A DNA stretch of 60,719 nt from an uncultured Eubacteriales bacterium (GCA_902492065.1 CABUKE010000011.1:1-60719), one strand, 5' to 3'. Shown: positions 34,915 to 42,921, counted from the first letter of the stretch. The notes: generated from the sequence alone by a model not told the origin. Numbers and translations: made by a program.

Positions 34915-35364
34915 ATGAATACACAAGTTCAGGCTAATCAGGATTACCAAGCGTCAGCTGCGCCGATCGGTCAATTAAAGACCAACAAAGGATTGCTCAA
35001 GTGCATTTTATTATCCTTGATCACATTTGGAATTTACGGAATAGTCATCATGTCCTCCGTCAGCAATGACATCAATATTGTTGCAAGCAGATATGATGGG
35101 AAAAGGACAATGCACTATTGCCTGCTATGTTTTATTGTAGGCCCTCTTACATTCGGAATTGCATATTTTGTTTGGTATCACAGGATATCTGCAAGAATTG
35201 GTGCTGAGTTGAAGCGCAGAGGAATTTTATATCATTTTGGAGCTGCCGACTTTTGGCTGTGGAATGTTTTGGGGATTCTGATTCTTGTTGGGCCCTTTGT
35301 TTATTGCCATAAACTGTTTAAGGCGACCAACCTGATGTGTGCACATTATAATATCAACGGTTAA
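34915..35364 (+). CDS. DUF4234 domain membrane protein
   Basis: 149-residue membrane protein with a polar N-terminal 35 residues, then about three hydrophobic helices. The signature GLLKCILLSLITFGIYGIVIMSSVSNDINI and FVWYHRISARIGAELKRRG match DUF4234. Function unknown. The start follows GGGGGGAAAG. It has a consensus promoter and its own terminator; AT-richer base use than its surroundings suggests acquired DNA. Confidence 0.85.
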   Translation: MNTQVQANQDYQASAAPIGQLKTNKGLLKCILLSLITFGIYGIVIMSSVSNDINIVASRYDGKRTMHYCLLCFIVGPLTFGIAYFVWYHRISARIGAELKRRGILYHFGAADFWLWNVLGILILVGPFVYCHKLFKATNLMCAHYNING

Positions 35365-35373
35365 ACCGGGTTT

Positions 35374-35408
35374 ACGAAGCAAGCGATGCTTGCTTCGTTT
35401 TTATTTTT
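35374..35408 (+). terminator. terminator of the DUF4234 gene
   Basis: ACGAAGCAAGC/GCTTGCTTCGT perfect stem with a 3-base loop, then TTTTATTTTT. Confidence 0.93.
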
Positions 35409-35411
35409 ATG

Positions 35412-35440
35412 TTGACTTATGGCAGGAGAATAGCTACAAT
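35412..35440 (+). promoter_or_regulatory. promoter of the five-helix membrane protein gene
   Basis: TTGACT (35412-35417), 17-base spacer, TACAAT (35435-35440), directly after the preceding terminator. Confidence 0.75.
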
Positions 35441-35461
35441 GGGGGTGAGAGGGGGAGGAGT

Positions 35462-36013
35462 ATGCTTGTAAATGCTTCGCGCAATATCTTGTGGATTATT
35501 CCTGCGGTAATTTTTTTACTTTTTATTCTTGCCATTGTTACCGCCGTAGCTATATTTATTATCAATATTGTAAAGGCCAAACGTAGCAGGGACTATACAA
35601 AGCTCAAATACAACCTGTTGTCGGCCGTGTGTATCTTGCTTGTCGCTGTGTCATGGTTTACCAATATAGGATGGGTTCGGGTGATTACAATAATTATTCC
35701 GCCAATTCATGCCTTGCTATTATTTTTTATTGTAAACGGTACGGCTTCACAAAGCCGGTTTTCTACCCGGTTGGTATGGTATATCCGTCTATCCTGCATT
35801 ACATATTTGCTTGCAAATGTCCTCTTGCCGGATGGAGGAGATATCGGTCCGATGTATGTATTTTTTGGGCTAATTAAAAATAATTCTGTGGCCTATCTGT
35901 GTTCTGCGGTGTCGGAGCTCCTTTTTGCTGCTAACATTGTTTTTCTTGTTTTACAGTTGGTGGAAGCAAGAAGGGTCAAAAAAGCGCGGGCAGGAATTAA
36001 ATGTAGCGAATGA
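35462..36013 (+). CDS. hypothetical polytopic membrane protein
   Basis: 183 residues with about five hydrophobic helices (first at about 10-33) and a basic cytoplasmic loop (KAKRSRDYTKLKYN). No family recognised. The start ATG follows GAGGGGGAGGAG. Short lysine/arginine tail (EARRVKKARAG). It lies in the accessory segment 34.5-37.6 kb. Confidence 0.8.
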   Translation: MLVNASRNILWIIPAVIFLLFILAIVTAVAIFIINIVKAKRSRDYTKLKYNLLSAVCILLVAVSWFTNIGWVRVITIIIPPIHALLLFFIVNGTASQSRFSTRLVWYIRLSCITYLLANVLLPDGGDIGPMYVFFGLIKNNSVAYLCSAVSELLFAANIVFLVLQLVEARRVKKARAGIKCSE

Positions 36014-36026
36014 TAAGAGATGATTA

Positions 36027-36057
36027 AAAAACCTTGACACATAGTCAAGGTTTTTTA
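36027..36057. terminator. bidirectional terminator overlapping the next gene's end
   Basis: AAAACCTTGAC/GTCAAGGTTTT stem with T-run. The minus-strand Xre gene ends inside this hairpin (stop at 36045). Confidence 0.9.
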
Positions 36058-36251
36058 TCTATTCCCAATAAATAATCCGCCGACACGCGGTAGAGCCGGC
36101 AAAGTGTGAGCAAATGGCGGATGGGCAACTCGTTTGCGCCGCGTTCATAGCGTGCATACATGGTTTGGGAGGTTCCCAGCACAGTGGCAACATATTTTTG
36201 TGTGTAATCATGATCCTGACGAAGATTTCGCATTCGTTCGATATAATCCAT
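36045..36251 (-). CDS. Xre-family helix-turn-helix regulator
   Basis: 68-residue Cro/C1-type protein (ERMRNLRQDHDYTQKYVATVLGTSQTMYARYERGANELPIRHLLTLCRLYRVSADYLLG). The YARYERG and SADYLLG features are typical of single-domain Xre regulators. It is divergent from the methyltransferase gene, with a perfect long palindrome between them. Its last codons form part of the terminator hairpin. Confidence 0.9.
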   Translation of the reverse strand: MDYIERMRNLRQDHDYTQKYVATVLGTSQTMYARYERGANELPIRHLLTLCRLYRVSADYLLGIDKKP

Positions 36252-36294
36252 GCATAACCGCCCGCCTTATAATTTATATAATATTATATCATGA

Positions 36295-36331
36295 TACAAA
36301 TATTTACTATTGACATTAGTAAATATTTGTA
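36295..36331. promoter_or_regulatory. palindromic operator, 15-bp arms
   Basis: TACAAATATTTACTA (36295-36309) and its exact complement TAGTAAATATTTGTA (36317-36331) flank a 7-base spacer that contains the -35 hexamer TTGACA. Occupancy would block the methyltransferase promoter and probably the divergent Xre promoter. Confidence 0.88.
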
Positions 36332-36338
36332 CTAAAAT
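36310..36338 (+). promoter_or_regulatory. methyltransferase promoter
   Basis: TTGACA (36310-36315), 17-base spacer, TAAAAT (36333-36338), embedded in the palindromic operator. Confidence 0.8.
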
Positions 36339-36376
36339 AGAGTTTGTATAAGGATTTTGTCGATGGGAGGAAACCC

Positions 36377-36985
36377 ATGATTATCGGAAAAAGCAGGTTT
36401 TACTATTTATGGAAAAAGAAACTTTCCTATTTTTTGAAAAGGCGGCGGCTTTTTGCGGCAATGCGGCTGGTGTCGCTGCCAAAGAAGAAAAAGTACCGGA
36501 TTCTTGAGGTTGGATGCGCAAATGGGATGGACGCCGTCCGGTTTCTCAGCGACGTGGATAAATATGAAGTATGCGGCGTCGATATTAAGCCGTATACCAT
36601 TGAGCAGGAAAATTTCCGCTTTGTACGGGCCGACGCACAGGCGCTTCCCTTTGCGGACAAAAGTTTTGACCTTGTACTGACGTTTGGCCTGCTCGAACAT
36701 ATTGAGCCCATGGAAAAGCTCTGCCGGGTGATTGCCGAACTTGACCGCGTTGGGCGGCACCAAATCTCCGTCGTACCGTCCGTGTCTACGCTGGTTGAAC
36801 CGCATTGTGCCGCGCTTTTGTACCCGTTGCGGCTGCATGAGGATATGGTTCGGCAGGAGGGGCCGCTGCGGCTCAACTTTTTTTCCGACCATACGTGGGC
36901 AAAGTTTCTCGGATTTTCTGGCTGCAAGGTAAAACTTTTATATTATCTCTTCCCGTTTATAAAAAATACGGTAATCTATAAATAG
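36377..36985 (+). CDS. class I SAM-dependent methyltransferase
   Basis: 202 residues with the Methyltransf_11-type core: motif I ILEVGCANGMDAVRFL (about residues 41-56), acidic end of strand 2 VCGVDIKP, and the post-II motif LVLTFGLLEHIEPMEKL. A basic N-terminal segment (YYLWKKKLSYFLKRRR) precedes the core. The substrate is unknown. Tightly controlled by the palindrome and divergent Xre gene. Start behind GGGAGGAAA. Confidence 0.87.
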   Translation: MIIGKSRFYYLWKKKLSYFLKRRRLFAAMRLVSLPKKKKYRILEVGCANGMDAVRFLSDVDKYEVCGVDIKPYTIEQENFRFVRADAQALPFADKSFDLVLTFGLLEHIEPMEKLCRVIAELDRVGRHQISVVPSVSTLVEPHCAALLYPLRLHEDMVRQEGPLRLNFFSDHTWAKFLGFSGCKVKLLYYLFPFIKNTVIYK

Positions 36986-37070
36986 CAAAAATCCAGACAA
37001 GGAACATTTGTCCATCATTAACAATGACAAATTGTCAAGGTTACGCTATGGATAATATTGCGTAACTGTG

Positions 37071-37101
37071 TGAGAATATCATTGAGGAGGTGATATTCTC
37101 A
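37071..37101 (+). promoter_or_regulatory. inverted repeat with the ribosome binding site in its loop
   Basis: TGAGAATATCA (37071-37081) and TGATATTCTCA (37091-37101) are perfect 11-bp complements. The 9-base loop TTGAGGAGG holds the Shine-Dalgarno and the right arm ends in the start codon's A. It may be an operator, an RNA hairpin controlling translation, or both. Further upstream are TGACAAATTGTCA (37025-37037) and GTTACGC/GCGTAAC (37040-37066). Confidence 0.82.
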
Positions 37102-37367
37102 TGAATGATGAGGAGAAAGCATTTTATCGTGCAATCGGAAAACGGATCAAGTACCAACGACAGCTCTATAATCTGAACCGTTCGGGGCGGGATAAGATTA
37201 CACAGGAACGCCTGGCTGAATTGGCCAATGTTTCTACGTCAACCGTTGGGAATCTGGAAAGTGAAAAGATTGTACAAGGTGTAAGTCCGTATACGTTATG
37301 GAAAATCAGCAGCGTGTTAGGCATCTCGATTGACCGGCTTTTTGAAGATAAGGACAGCAAGGATTAA
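37101..37367 (+). CDS. Xre-family helix-turn-helix regulator
   Basis: 88-residue DNA-binding protein (AIGKRIKYQRQLYNLNRSGRDKITQERLAELANVSTSTVGNLE, then YTLWKISSVLGISIDRLFED). There is a small insertion between helices 1 and 2. The start codon sits at the edge of a perfect palindrome around the ribosome site, suggesting autoregulation. Third small Xre gene within 2.8 kb. Confidence 0.9.
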   Translation: MNDEEKAFYRAIGKRIKYQRQLYNLNRSGRDKITQERLAELANVSTSTVGNLESEKIVQGVSPYTLWKISSVLGISIDRLFEDKDSKD

Positions 37368-37395
37368 GCAGCGCAGACTTTGCGCTGCTATTTTT
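37367..37395 (+). terminator. terminator of the third Xre gene
   Basis: AGCAGCGCA/TGCGCTGCT stem with 5-base loop, then ATTTTT. Its tail reaches the stop codon of the convergent gene. Confidence 0.88.
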
Positions 37396-37597
37396 AAAAA
37401 CCAATATCCCAGCCGCCGAGTTTTGCAATATGTTCGACGCTTTGTACTGCGCGTGCAGCGGCATGTAACTCGGCGGCCGAATGGATATGGGCGCTATAGC
37501 CGTGCAGTGCACACTGCGCCGAACGCGGGAGCGAGAGAAAAAACGCCCGGCTGCTCCGGCTGTGCGCGATAAGTTCGTGTAAGTCCAGATAGTGCAT
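37394..37597 (-). CDS. small conserved hypothetical protein
   Basis: 67 residues. The LHELIAHSRSSRAFFLSLP and SAAELHAAARAV segments resemble a family of small clostridial proteins of unknown function that read LH-LI-A-FF-SLP. Mostly helical, no membrane segment. The ATG follows AAAGGAGGG by 7 bases, which supports a real gene despite its size. From 37598 to 37732 I see no gene. Confidence 0.72.
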   Translation of the reverse strand: MHYLDLHELIAHSRSSRAFFLSLPRSAQCALHGYSAHIHSAAELHAAARAVQSVEHIAKLGGWDIGF

Positions 37598-37732
37598 ACG
37601 ATATCCCTCCTTTTCACTATTATCTGCAAATTGTAGGGGAAGTATTCCGCTTCCTTTGCAGATAAACGATTAGACAGAAAGCGGCGGCTTTGTAAAATAC
37701 AGGAGGGTAAGGTAAAGATAAAAAATTTTTTC

Positions 37733-37761
37733 TTGACTTTCCATAAGAGATATAGTAAAAT
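37733..37761 (+). promoter_or_regulatory. promoter of the DUF2325-DUF3793-flavodoxin operon
   Basis: TTGACT (37733-37738), 17-base spacer, TAAAAT (37756-37761). The start is predicted next to the first GTTAGTT dyad. Confidence 0.78.
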
Positions 37762-37768
37762 ATTTGAG

Positions 37769-37844
37769 GTTAGTTAAAACTAACAAATAAAAATGTGGGT
37801 ATTGAACCCATATTTTTATTCACCTATAGTTAGTTATAACTAAC
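37769..37844 (+). promoter_or_regulatory. two metal-regulator-like dyads flanking a hairpin
   Basis: GTTAGTTAAAACTAAC (37769-37784) and the perfect palindrome GTTAGTTATAACTAAC (37829-37844) resemble DtxR/IdeR-class operators. Between them, 37786-37820 forms a 15-bp hairpin (AATAAAAATGTGGGT with ACCCATATTTTTATT) ending in T-rich DNA, a possible attenuator. The first dyad covers the predicted start site. Confidence 0.7.
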
Positions 37845-37917
37845 ATTGTGCAAATGATGCGGCGGCCAGCAAAGCCAAAGCAAACCATACGGCTTTTTAT
37901 TTAGAAAGGAGACGCAT

Positions 37918-38208
37918 ATGAGCGTAGTGATTGTAGGCGGCAATGAGCGGATGGCCAACCAGTACGAAACAATTTGTAAAGAGCACGGCTTTAAGGCAAA
38001 GGTCTTTACAAAGGAAAACGGCTCGCTGCGGAAAAAAATGGGTTATCCTGACCTGCTGATTTTGTTCATCAGCACGGTGTCGCACAAAATGGTGCTGAGT
38101 GTGACCCAGGAAGCAAAAAAGAACAGCATTCCAGTCACCAAAATTCATACAAGCAGCGCGACCGCGCTTCGCACGGCGCTGACGAAGTACCGCGCGGTGG
38201 CAAACTAA
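37918..38208 (+). CDS. DUF2325 protein
   Basis: 96 residues with a Rossmann-like start (MSVVIVGGNERMANQYETICKEHG) and the conserved LILFISTVSHKMVLSVTQEAKKNSIPVTKIHTSSATAL core of DUF2325. The function is unknown. In Clostridia the family often lies in iron-responsive operons with feo genes or flavodoxin, which fits this operon. RBS AGAAAGGAGA. Confidence 0.87.
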   Translation: MSVVIVGGNERMANQYETICKEHGFKAKVFTKENGSLRKKMGYPDLLILFISTVSHKMVLSVTQEAKKNSIPVTKIHTSSATALRTALTKYRAVAN

Positions 38209-38221
38209 GGGGGAGTATGCC

Positions 38222-38770
38222 TTGGAAAAGTATCTGATTGCGCACTGTGCGCCGACGCTTGCCTCGCTCAAAACGGGGAGCTTGTTTTGTCTCGCGGTTT
38301 CCGGGCAGGAGGAGCTATCGCACCAGATTGCAGAGTGGAACGCCCAGCTCTGGGAAAAGGGGATTTTCCTGACGGCGCTGCGTTTTTGCAGCGGCAGAGC
38401 GCTTGTCTATGTATGCCGCAGGTCGCACTTGCGTGAGGATCTGAAGCGCCCGGGCGTGGCGCGGTTTCTCGCGGCGTATGGCTATGCGGACGCGTCGCCG
38501 GAACATGCGCTCGTGCGGCTGCGGCAAAGGATTCAGGAGAAAGAAGGCTTCCCGCACGAGATTGGGATTTTTCTGGGGTATCCGCTCGGGGATGTAGTTG
38601 GATTTATCCGCAACGGCGGAAAAAACTGCAAGTGCAGCGGCTGCTGGAAGGTATACGGCAACGTACGCGAGGCGCAGCGCCGGTTTGCACAGTTTCAGAA
38701 GTGCCGCGAAATCTATGCGCGGCTGTGGCAGGAAGGGAAAACGGTCCGGCAGCTCACTGTGGCTGCATGA
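38222..38770 (+). CDS. DUF3793 protein
   Basis: 182 residues matching DUF3793: EKYLIAHCAPTLASLKTGSLF at the start, a central GIFLGYPLGDVVGFIRNGGKNCKCSGCWKVYGN motif with a cysteine pair (CKCSGC), and a helical end. The clustered cysteines suggest metal binding. Function unknown; it co-occurs with DUF2325 and flavodoxin. The start is TTG at 38222, well spaced from GGGGGAG. Confidence 0.86.
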   Translation: MEKYLIAHCAPTLASLKTGSLFCLAVSGQEELSHQIAEWNAQLWEKGIFLTALRFCSGRALVYVCRRSHLREDLKRPGVARFLAAYGYADASPEHALVRLRQRIQEKEGFPHEIGIFLGYPLGDVVGFIRNGGKNCKCSGCWKVYGNVREAQRRFAQFQKCREIYARLWQEGKTVRQLTVAA

Positions 38771-38801
38771 GATTGAATTTTAGAGAAAAGAGGTCAAAAG
38801 T

Positions 38802-39224
38802 ATGAGTAAAGTGGCAGTTGTTTATTGGAGTGGTACCGGCAACACAGAGGCCATGGCAGCACAGGTGGCTGCGGGCGCAAAGGAGGCGGGCGCAGAGGTG
38901 GATTTGCTCACCGCATCGGAGTTTGGGGCCGACAAAATGGACGAATACGACGCAGTTGCCTTCGGCTGTCCTTCCATGGGGGCGGAACAGCTCGAAGAGG
39001 ATGAGTTTGAGCCGATGTTTGCCGCGTGCGAGCCGAAACTGAAGGGGAAAAAGATTGCCCTGTTTGGTTCGTACGGCTGGGGCGACGGCGAGTGGATGCG
39101 CACGTGGGAGGAAACGTGCCACGGCGACGGCGCAGAGCTGGCGTGCGAGAGCGTAATCTGCAACGAAGCGCCGGACGACGAGGCAAACGCGGCGTGTATA
39201 GCGCTCGGCAAGGCGTTAGCGTAA
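38802..39224 (+). CDS. flavodoxin
   Basis: 140-residue FMN electron carrier. The phosphate loop SGTGNTE lies at residues 10-16 and the FMN-flanking loops GCPSMGAEQLEEDEF and GSYGWGDGEW follow. Short-chain flavodoxins replace ferredoxin when iron is scarce, consistent with the metal-regulator-like dyads of this operon. RBS AGAGG. Last gene before a strong terminator. Confidence 0.95.
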   Translation: MSKVAVVYWSGTGNTEAMAAQVAAGAKEAGAEVDLLTASEFGADKMDEYDAVAFGCPSMGAEQLEEDEFEPMFAACEPKLKGKKIALFGSYGWGDGEWMRTWEETCHGDGAELACESVICNEAPDDEANAACIALGKALA

Positions 39225-39287
39225 TATATGCGTGCCGTCTGCCCGGTCAGGAAAGGGCCGCCGGCACACCCCCTAATTTTATAGAGA

Positions 39288-39322
39288 TAAGGGTTCTGTC
39301 TATTTGGACAGAACCCTTATTT
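39288..39322 (+). terminator. terminator of the flavodoxin operon
   Basis: AAGGGTTCTGTC/GACAGAACCCTT perfect 12-bp stem, then ATTTATT. Confidence 0.9.
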
Positions 39323-39326
39323 ATTA

Positions 39327-39366
39327 CAAAAAAAGCCCACCGGCCTGTAGAAACCGGTGGACTTTG
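39327..39366 (-). terminator. terminator of clpC
   Basis: CCACCGG/CCGGTGG-based stem with one mismatch; on the minus strand it is followed by TTTTTTT. Confidence 0.87.
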
Positions 39367-39370
39367 CATA

Positions 39371-41830
39371 TTATACGACTGCCAGTTTGCCGTCCTCGAC
39401 GCCGACGGTGACGCTGTCGCCTTCCTTGATGTTGTTTTCGAGCATTTTTTCTGCCAGCAGATCCTCGATCTTCGACTGGATGGCCCGCCGCAGCGGCCTT
39501 GCGCCGTATACCGGGTCGAAGCCTTCCTTCGCAATCTGGGCCACAGCATCGTCCGTGAACGTCGCTGTAATGCCATTCTCTGCCAGACGCTTTGTCAGCG
39601 TGGAGAGCATCAGGGACGCAATCTGCTTGATTTCATCTTCGGTGAGCTGGTGGAACACAATCGTGTCGTCAATCCGGTTCAAAAACTCCGGACGGAAGTG
39701 CTTCTTGAGCTCGCCGAGCACATCCTCTTTGATTTTTTCGTAGTTTTTCTCTTCCGCGTTTCCGCTCGGCGCAGAGAAGCCAAGCGTCTGGCCCTTTTCT
39801 GCCGTAATCAGCCGCGCGCCAATGTTCGAGGTCATGATGATGACCGTGTTGCGGAAGTCGACGCGCCGCCCCTGCGAGTCGGTCAGGATACCGTCCTCGA
39901 GGATTTGCAGCAGGATGTTGAATACATCCGGGTGCGCCTTCTCAATTTCGTCGAACAGGATGACGCTGTAGGGCTTACGCCGTACTTTCTCGGTGAGCTG
40001 GCCCGCGTCGTCATAGCCGACATATCCCGGAGGCGAGCCGACGAGCTTCGACACGGAGTGCTTCTCCATGTATTCCGACATGTCGACCCGGATCATATCG
40101 TCCTCCGAGCCGAACATCGCCTCGGCGAGCGCCTTTGACAGCTCGGTTTTGCCGACGCCCGTCGGCCCGAGGAAGATAAACGAGCCGATCGGACGTTTCG
40201 GATCCTTGAGGCCAACACGCCCGCGACGGATTGCCTTTGCGACGGCAGCTACAGCCTCGTCCTGCCCGATGACGCGGGCATGGAGCGTCTCCTCGAGGTG
40301 GAGCAGCTTCTCGGATTCATCCGTGGTCAGCCGTGCAACGGGGATATTCGTCCATTCGGACACAACGGCCGCAATCTCCGGCTCGTCGACGCACGACTTC
40401 TCGGTTGTGTTTTTGTCCTTCCAGGCGTCCTGCTCGTGCTTGAGTTCTTCTTCCGCCTGCTTCTCCTCATCCCGCAACGCCGCCGCGCGCTCGAAGTCCT
40501 GCACCGCTACGGCGGACTCCTTCTCGGCCGTTATTTTCGCCAGCTTATCCTCCAATTCCTTCAGCATAGGCGGCGCGGTCAGCTTGCCAAGCCGCACCTT
40601 CGACGCGGCCTCGTCAATCAGGTCGATGGCCTTGTCGGGCAGGAACCGGTCAGTAATATAGCGCGACGACAGCTCCACCGCCGCCTCGAGCGCCTTATCG
40701 GTGATTTTTACGCCGTGGTGTGCCTCGTACTTGTCGCGGATACCCTTGAGGATTTGTACGCTTTCCTCCTGCGTCGGCTCACCGACGGTAATCGGCTGGA
40801 ACCGGCGTTCGAGCGCCGCGTCCTTTTCAATGTGCTTGCGGTACTCGTCGAGCGTTGTTGCACCGATAATCTGAATTTCACCACGTGCCAGCGACGGCTT
40901 CAAAATGTTGGACGCGTCGATTGCGCCCTCCGCCGCGCCTGCGCCGATGATGGTGTGCATTTCGTCAATGAACAGGATGACGTTGCCCGCCTTTGCGACC
41001 TCGGACATGGCGGTTTTGAGCCGTTCCTCAAACTCACCCCGGTACTTTGCACCGGCAATCATGCTCGACAGATCGAGCGTGAACAGCCGCTTGTCGCGCA
41101 GTACCTCCGGTACGTCGCCCGCGACGATCTTCTGAGCAAGCCCTTCTACGACCGCCGTCTTGCCGACGCCCGGCTCGCCAATCAGGCAGGGGTTGTTCTT
41201 CGTCCGGCGGGACAATATCTGAATTACGCGGGCAATCTCCTTGTCACGCCCAATGACGGGGTCAAACTTACCGTCCTTTGCCATCTGGGTAAAGTCGCGC
41301 CCAAACTGGTCGAGCGTCGGCGTGTTCGACTTGCCGTTCTTCACGCCGCCTGCACCTGCCGCGCCCTCCGGCGCGCCAGAGGACGGATAGCCGGAAATGG
41401 CCGACATAATCTCCGCATAAAACGACGACAGCTCCACACCCAGCTCGGTCAGAATTTTGACCGCCACGCTGTCGCCCTCGCGCAAAATTGCCAGAAGCAT
41501 GTGCTCCGTTCCGATATACCCGTGTCCGAGCTTGCGCGCTTCGGCAAAGCTCAGCTCAATGATACGCTTTGTGCGCGGCGTCATCAGAAGCTGGGAGTTT
41601 TTCGACAGCTCCGCGCCCTGGCCCATCAGCGCGACGATTTTCTCGCGCACGGCATCGTAGGTAACGCCCTTTGATGCGAGCATCTTGCCGGCAACGGCGT
41701 CGTCCGTTGCGCACAGGCCGGCTAAAATGTGCTCCGTTCCGATATAATTCTGCCCAAGCTCGCACGCGCACGCATGCGCGCCGCGCAGGGCCTCTTGTGC
41801 CTTTTGCGTAAATCTGTTATCAAACGTCAT
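39371..41830 (-). CDS. clpC: ATP-dependent Clp protease ATPase ClpC
   Basis: 819-residue Hsp100 unfoldase feeding ClpP and, with McsB, degrading arginine-phosphorylated proteins. Two N-repeats (FTQKAQEALRGAHACACELG, then LGHGYIGTEHMLLAIL), AAA1 Walker A GEPGVGKTAVVEG, a coiled-coil M domain with UVR-like VAVQDFERAAALRDEEK, and AAA2 Walker A GPTGVGKTELSKAL are present. The start at 41830 is 9 bases from AAAGGAG; the reading frame stays open upstream into mcsB but lacks a signal there. Last gene of the ctsR operon. Confidence 0.96.
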   Translation of the reverse strand: MTFDNRFTQKAQEALRGAHACACELGQNYIGTEHILAGLCATDDAVAGKMLASKGVTYDAVREKIVALMGQGAELSKNSQLLMTPRTKRIIELSFAEARKLGHGYIGTEHMLLAILREGDSVAVKILTELGVELSSFYAEIMSAISGYPSSGAPEGAAGAGGVKNGKSNTPTLDQFGRDFTQMAKDGKFDPVIGRDKEIARVIQILSRRTKNNPCLIGEPGVGKTAVVEGLAQKIVAGDVPEVLRDKRLFTLDLSSMIAGAKYRGEFEERLKTAMSEVAKAGNVILFIDEMHTIIGAGAAEGAIDASNILKPSLARGEIQIIGATTLDEYRKHIEKDAALERRFQPITVGEPTQEESVQILKGIRDKYEAHHGVKITDKALEAAVELSSRYITDRFLPDKAIDLIDEAASKVRLGKLTAPPMLKELEDKLAKITAEKESAVAVQDFERAAALRDEEKQAEEELKHEQDAWKDKNTTEKSCVDEPEIAAVVSEWTNIPVARLTTDESEKLLHLEETLHARVIGQDEAVAAVAKAIRRGRVGLKDPKRPIGSFIFLGPTGVGKTELSKALAEAMFGSEDDMIRVDMSEYMEKHSVSKLVGSPPGYVGYDDAGQLTEKVRRKPYSVILFDEIEKAHPDVFNILLQILEDGILTDSQGRRVDFRNTVIIMTSNIGARLITAEKGQTLGFSAPSGNAEEKNYEKIKEDVLGELKKHFRPEFLNRIDDTIVFHQLTEDEIKQIASLMLSTLTKRLAENGITATFTDDAVAQIAKEGFDPVYGARPLRRAIQSKIEDLLAEKMLENNIKEGDSVTVGVEDGKLAVV

Positions 41831-41909
41831 AGTGCATGACTCCTTTCTTCCGGGGAAACCCCGTTCGTTCCAATCTATTCTGAAAAGCCAGTCGCCTGGC
41901 TGTGTTGTC

Positions 41910-42920
41910 TTACGAGAGTGCGCCGCGCATGAGGTTTGCGCGGTATACGTCGCGTTGCTCAGGTGTAAGCTCCTTCCCGGCGGAGAGCGCAATGTGCGCC
42001 GGCTCGGACTCAATCATCAGCTTTGTGAGCGCATCGGAATCGACTTCGCCAATTAGCCCCATATCTGCGCCGAGTTTGACTTCGGAGAGGAGGGACTCGC
42101 ACTCTGCGCTCGTCAGCTTTCTTGCGTACTTGAGCGTGCCCAGCGCGCGCCACAGCGTGTCGGACAGGCTGTCCGGGCCTCGCTCATAGAGCCGCTTGCG
42201 CAGGCTGCGCTCTGTGTCAATGATTTGCATGGTAATGTTTTTGAGCTTTTCGAGCGTCTGTGCTTCGCTGATTCCGAGTGTAATCTGGTTGGAGAGCTGG
42301 TACATACTGCCTTTCGCCTCGCTCCCCTCGCCGTACAGGCCGCGTATCGTCAGCCCCAGCTTGCCGACTTCTCCAGCGAGCTGGCCCATACGTCCTGCCA
42401 GCTCGAGCGCGGGCAAATGCAGCATCACGGAGGCGCGCATACCGGTGCCGACATTGGTCGGACAGCGCGTCAAAAAGCCGAACTGCTCGTCAAACGCATA
42501 GTCAAGCCGGGCGCCGAGGTGGTCGTCGAGCGCGTCCGCCGTTTCATATGCGCCCTTCAGGTCAAGCCCCGGGGCAATTACCTGAAGCCGGATGTCGTCC
42601 TCCTCGCCAATCATCACGCTAACGCAGCCGTCGCCGGAGAGCAGCAGCGCCTTGTTCTTGCCGGAAAGCATTTCCCGGCTCATCACATGCTCCTCCACGA
42701 GCGCCTGCTTGTTGAGCGCCGGCGCGTTGTCAAGGTTTAAAAACTCAAAGCTGTGCCCGCTGCCGTCCGCCGCGGCCTTGACCTGCTCGATGACCTTCTT
42801 TGCCGCTGCGTCGTCCCACTTTGCCGGGAATGGCGTGTCGGCGAGGTTCCGCGCAAGGCGGATTCGCGTACTAACAACAACGTCGCTCTGCTCGCCCTTT
42901 TTATCGAACCATCCGCGCAT
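41910..42920 (-). CDS. mcsB: protein-arginine kinase McsB
   Basis: 336-residue ATP:guanido phosphotransferase-type kinase that phosphorylates arginines, marking proteins for ClpCP and inactivating CtsR. ATP-binding STRIRLARNLADTPFP and the catalytic region LTRCPTNVGTGMRASVMLHLPAL with the conserved Cys are intact. It starts one base after the mcsA stop, with GGGAG upstream. Confidence 0.94.
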   Translation of the reverse strand: MRGWFDKKGEQSDVVVSTRIRLARNLADTPFPAKWDDAAAKKVIEQVKAAADGSGHSFEFLNLDNAPALNKQALVEEHVMSREMLSGKNKALLLSGDGCVSVMIGEEDDIRLQVIAPGLDLKGAYETADALDDHLGARLDYAFDEQFGFLTRCPTNVGTGMRASVMLHLPALELAGRMGQLAGEVGKLGLTIRGLYGEGSEAKGSMYQLSNQITLGISEAQTLEKLKNITMQIIDTERSLRKRLYERGPDSLSDTLWRALGTLKYARKLTSAECESLLSEVKLGADMGLIGEVDSDALTKLMIESEPAHIALSAGKELTPEQRDVYRANLMRGALS

Positions 42921-42921
42921 A

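Noticed and set aside
39026..40138. Open frame of 370 codons spanning the flavodoxin end, two terminators and the clpC antisense strand
   Set aside because: Crosses two intrinsic terminators and has no start signal or domain.
40280..41674. Long open frame of 464 codons antisense to clpC
   Set aside because: Biased composition, no ribosome site, no recognisable domain; it is a shadow of the GC-rich clpC codons.
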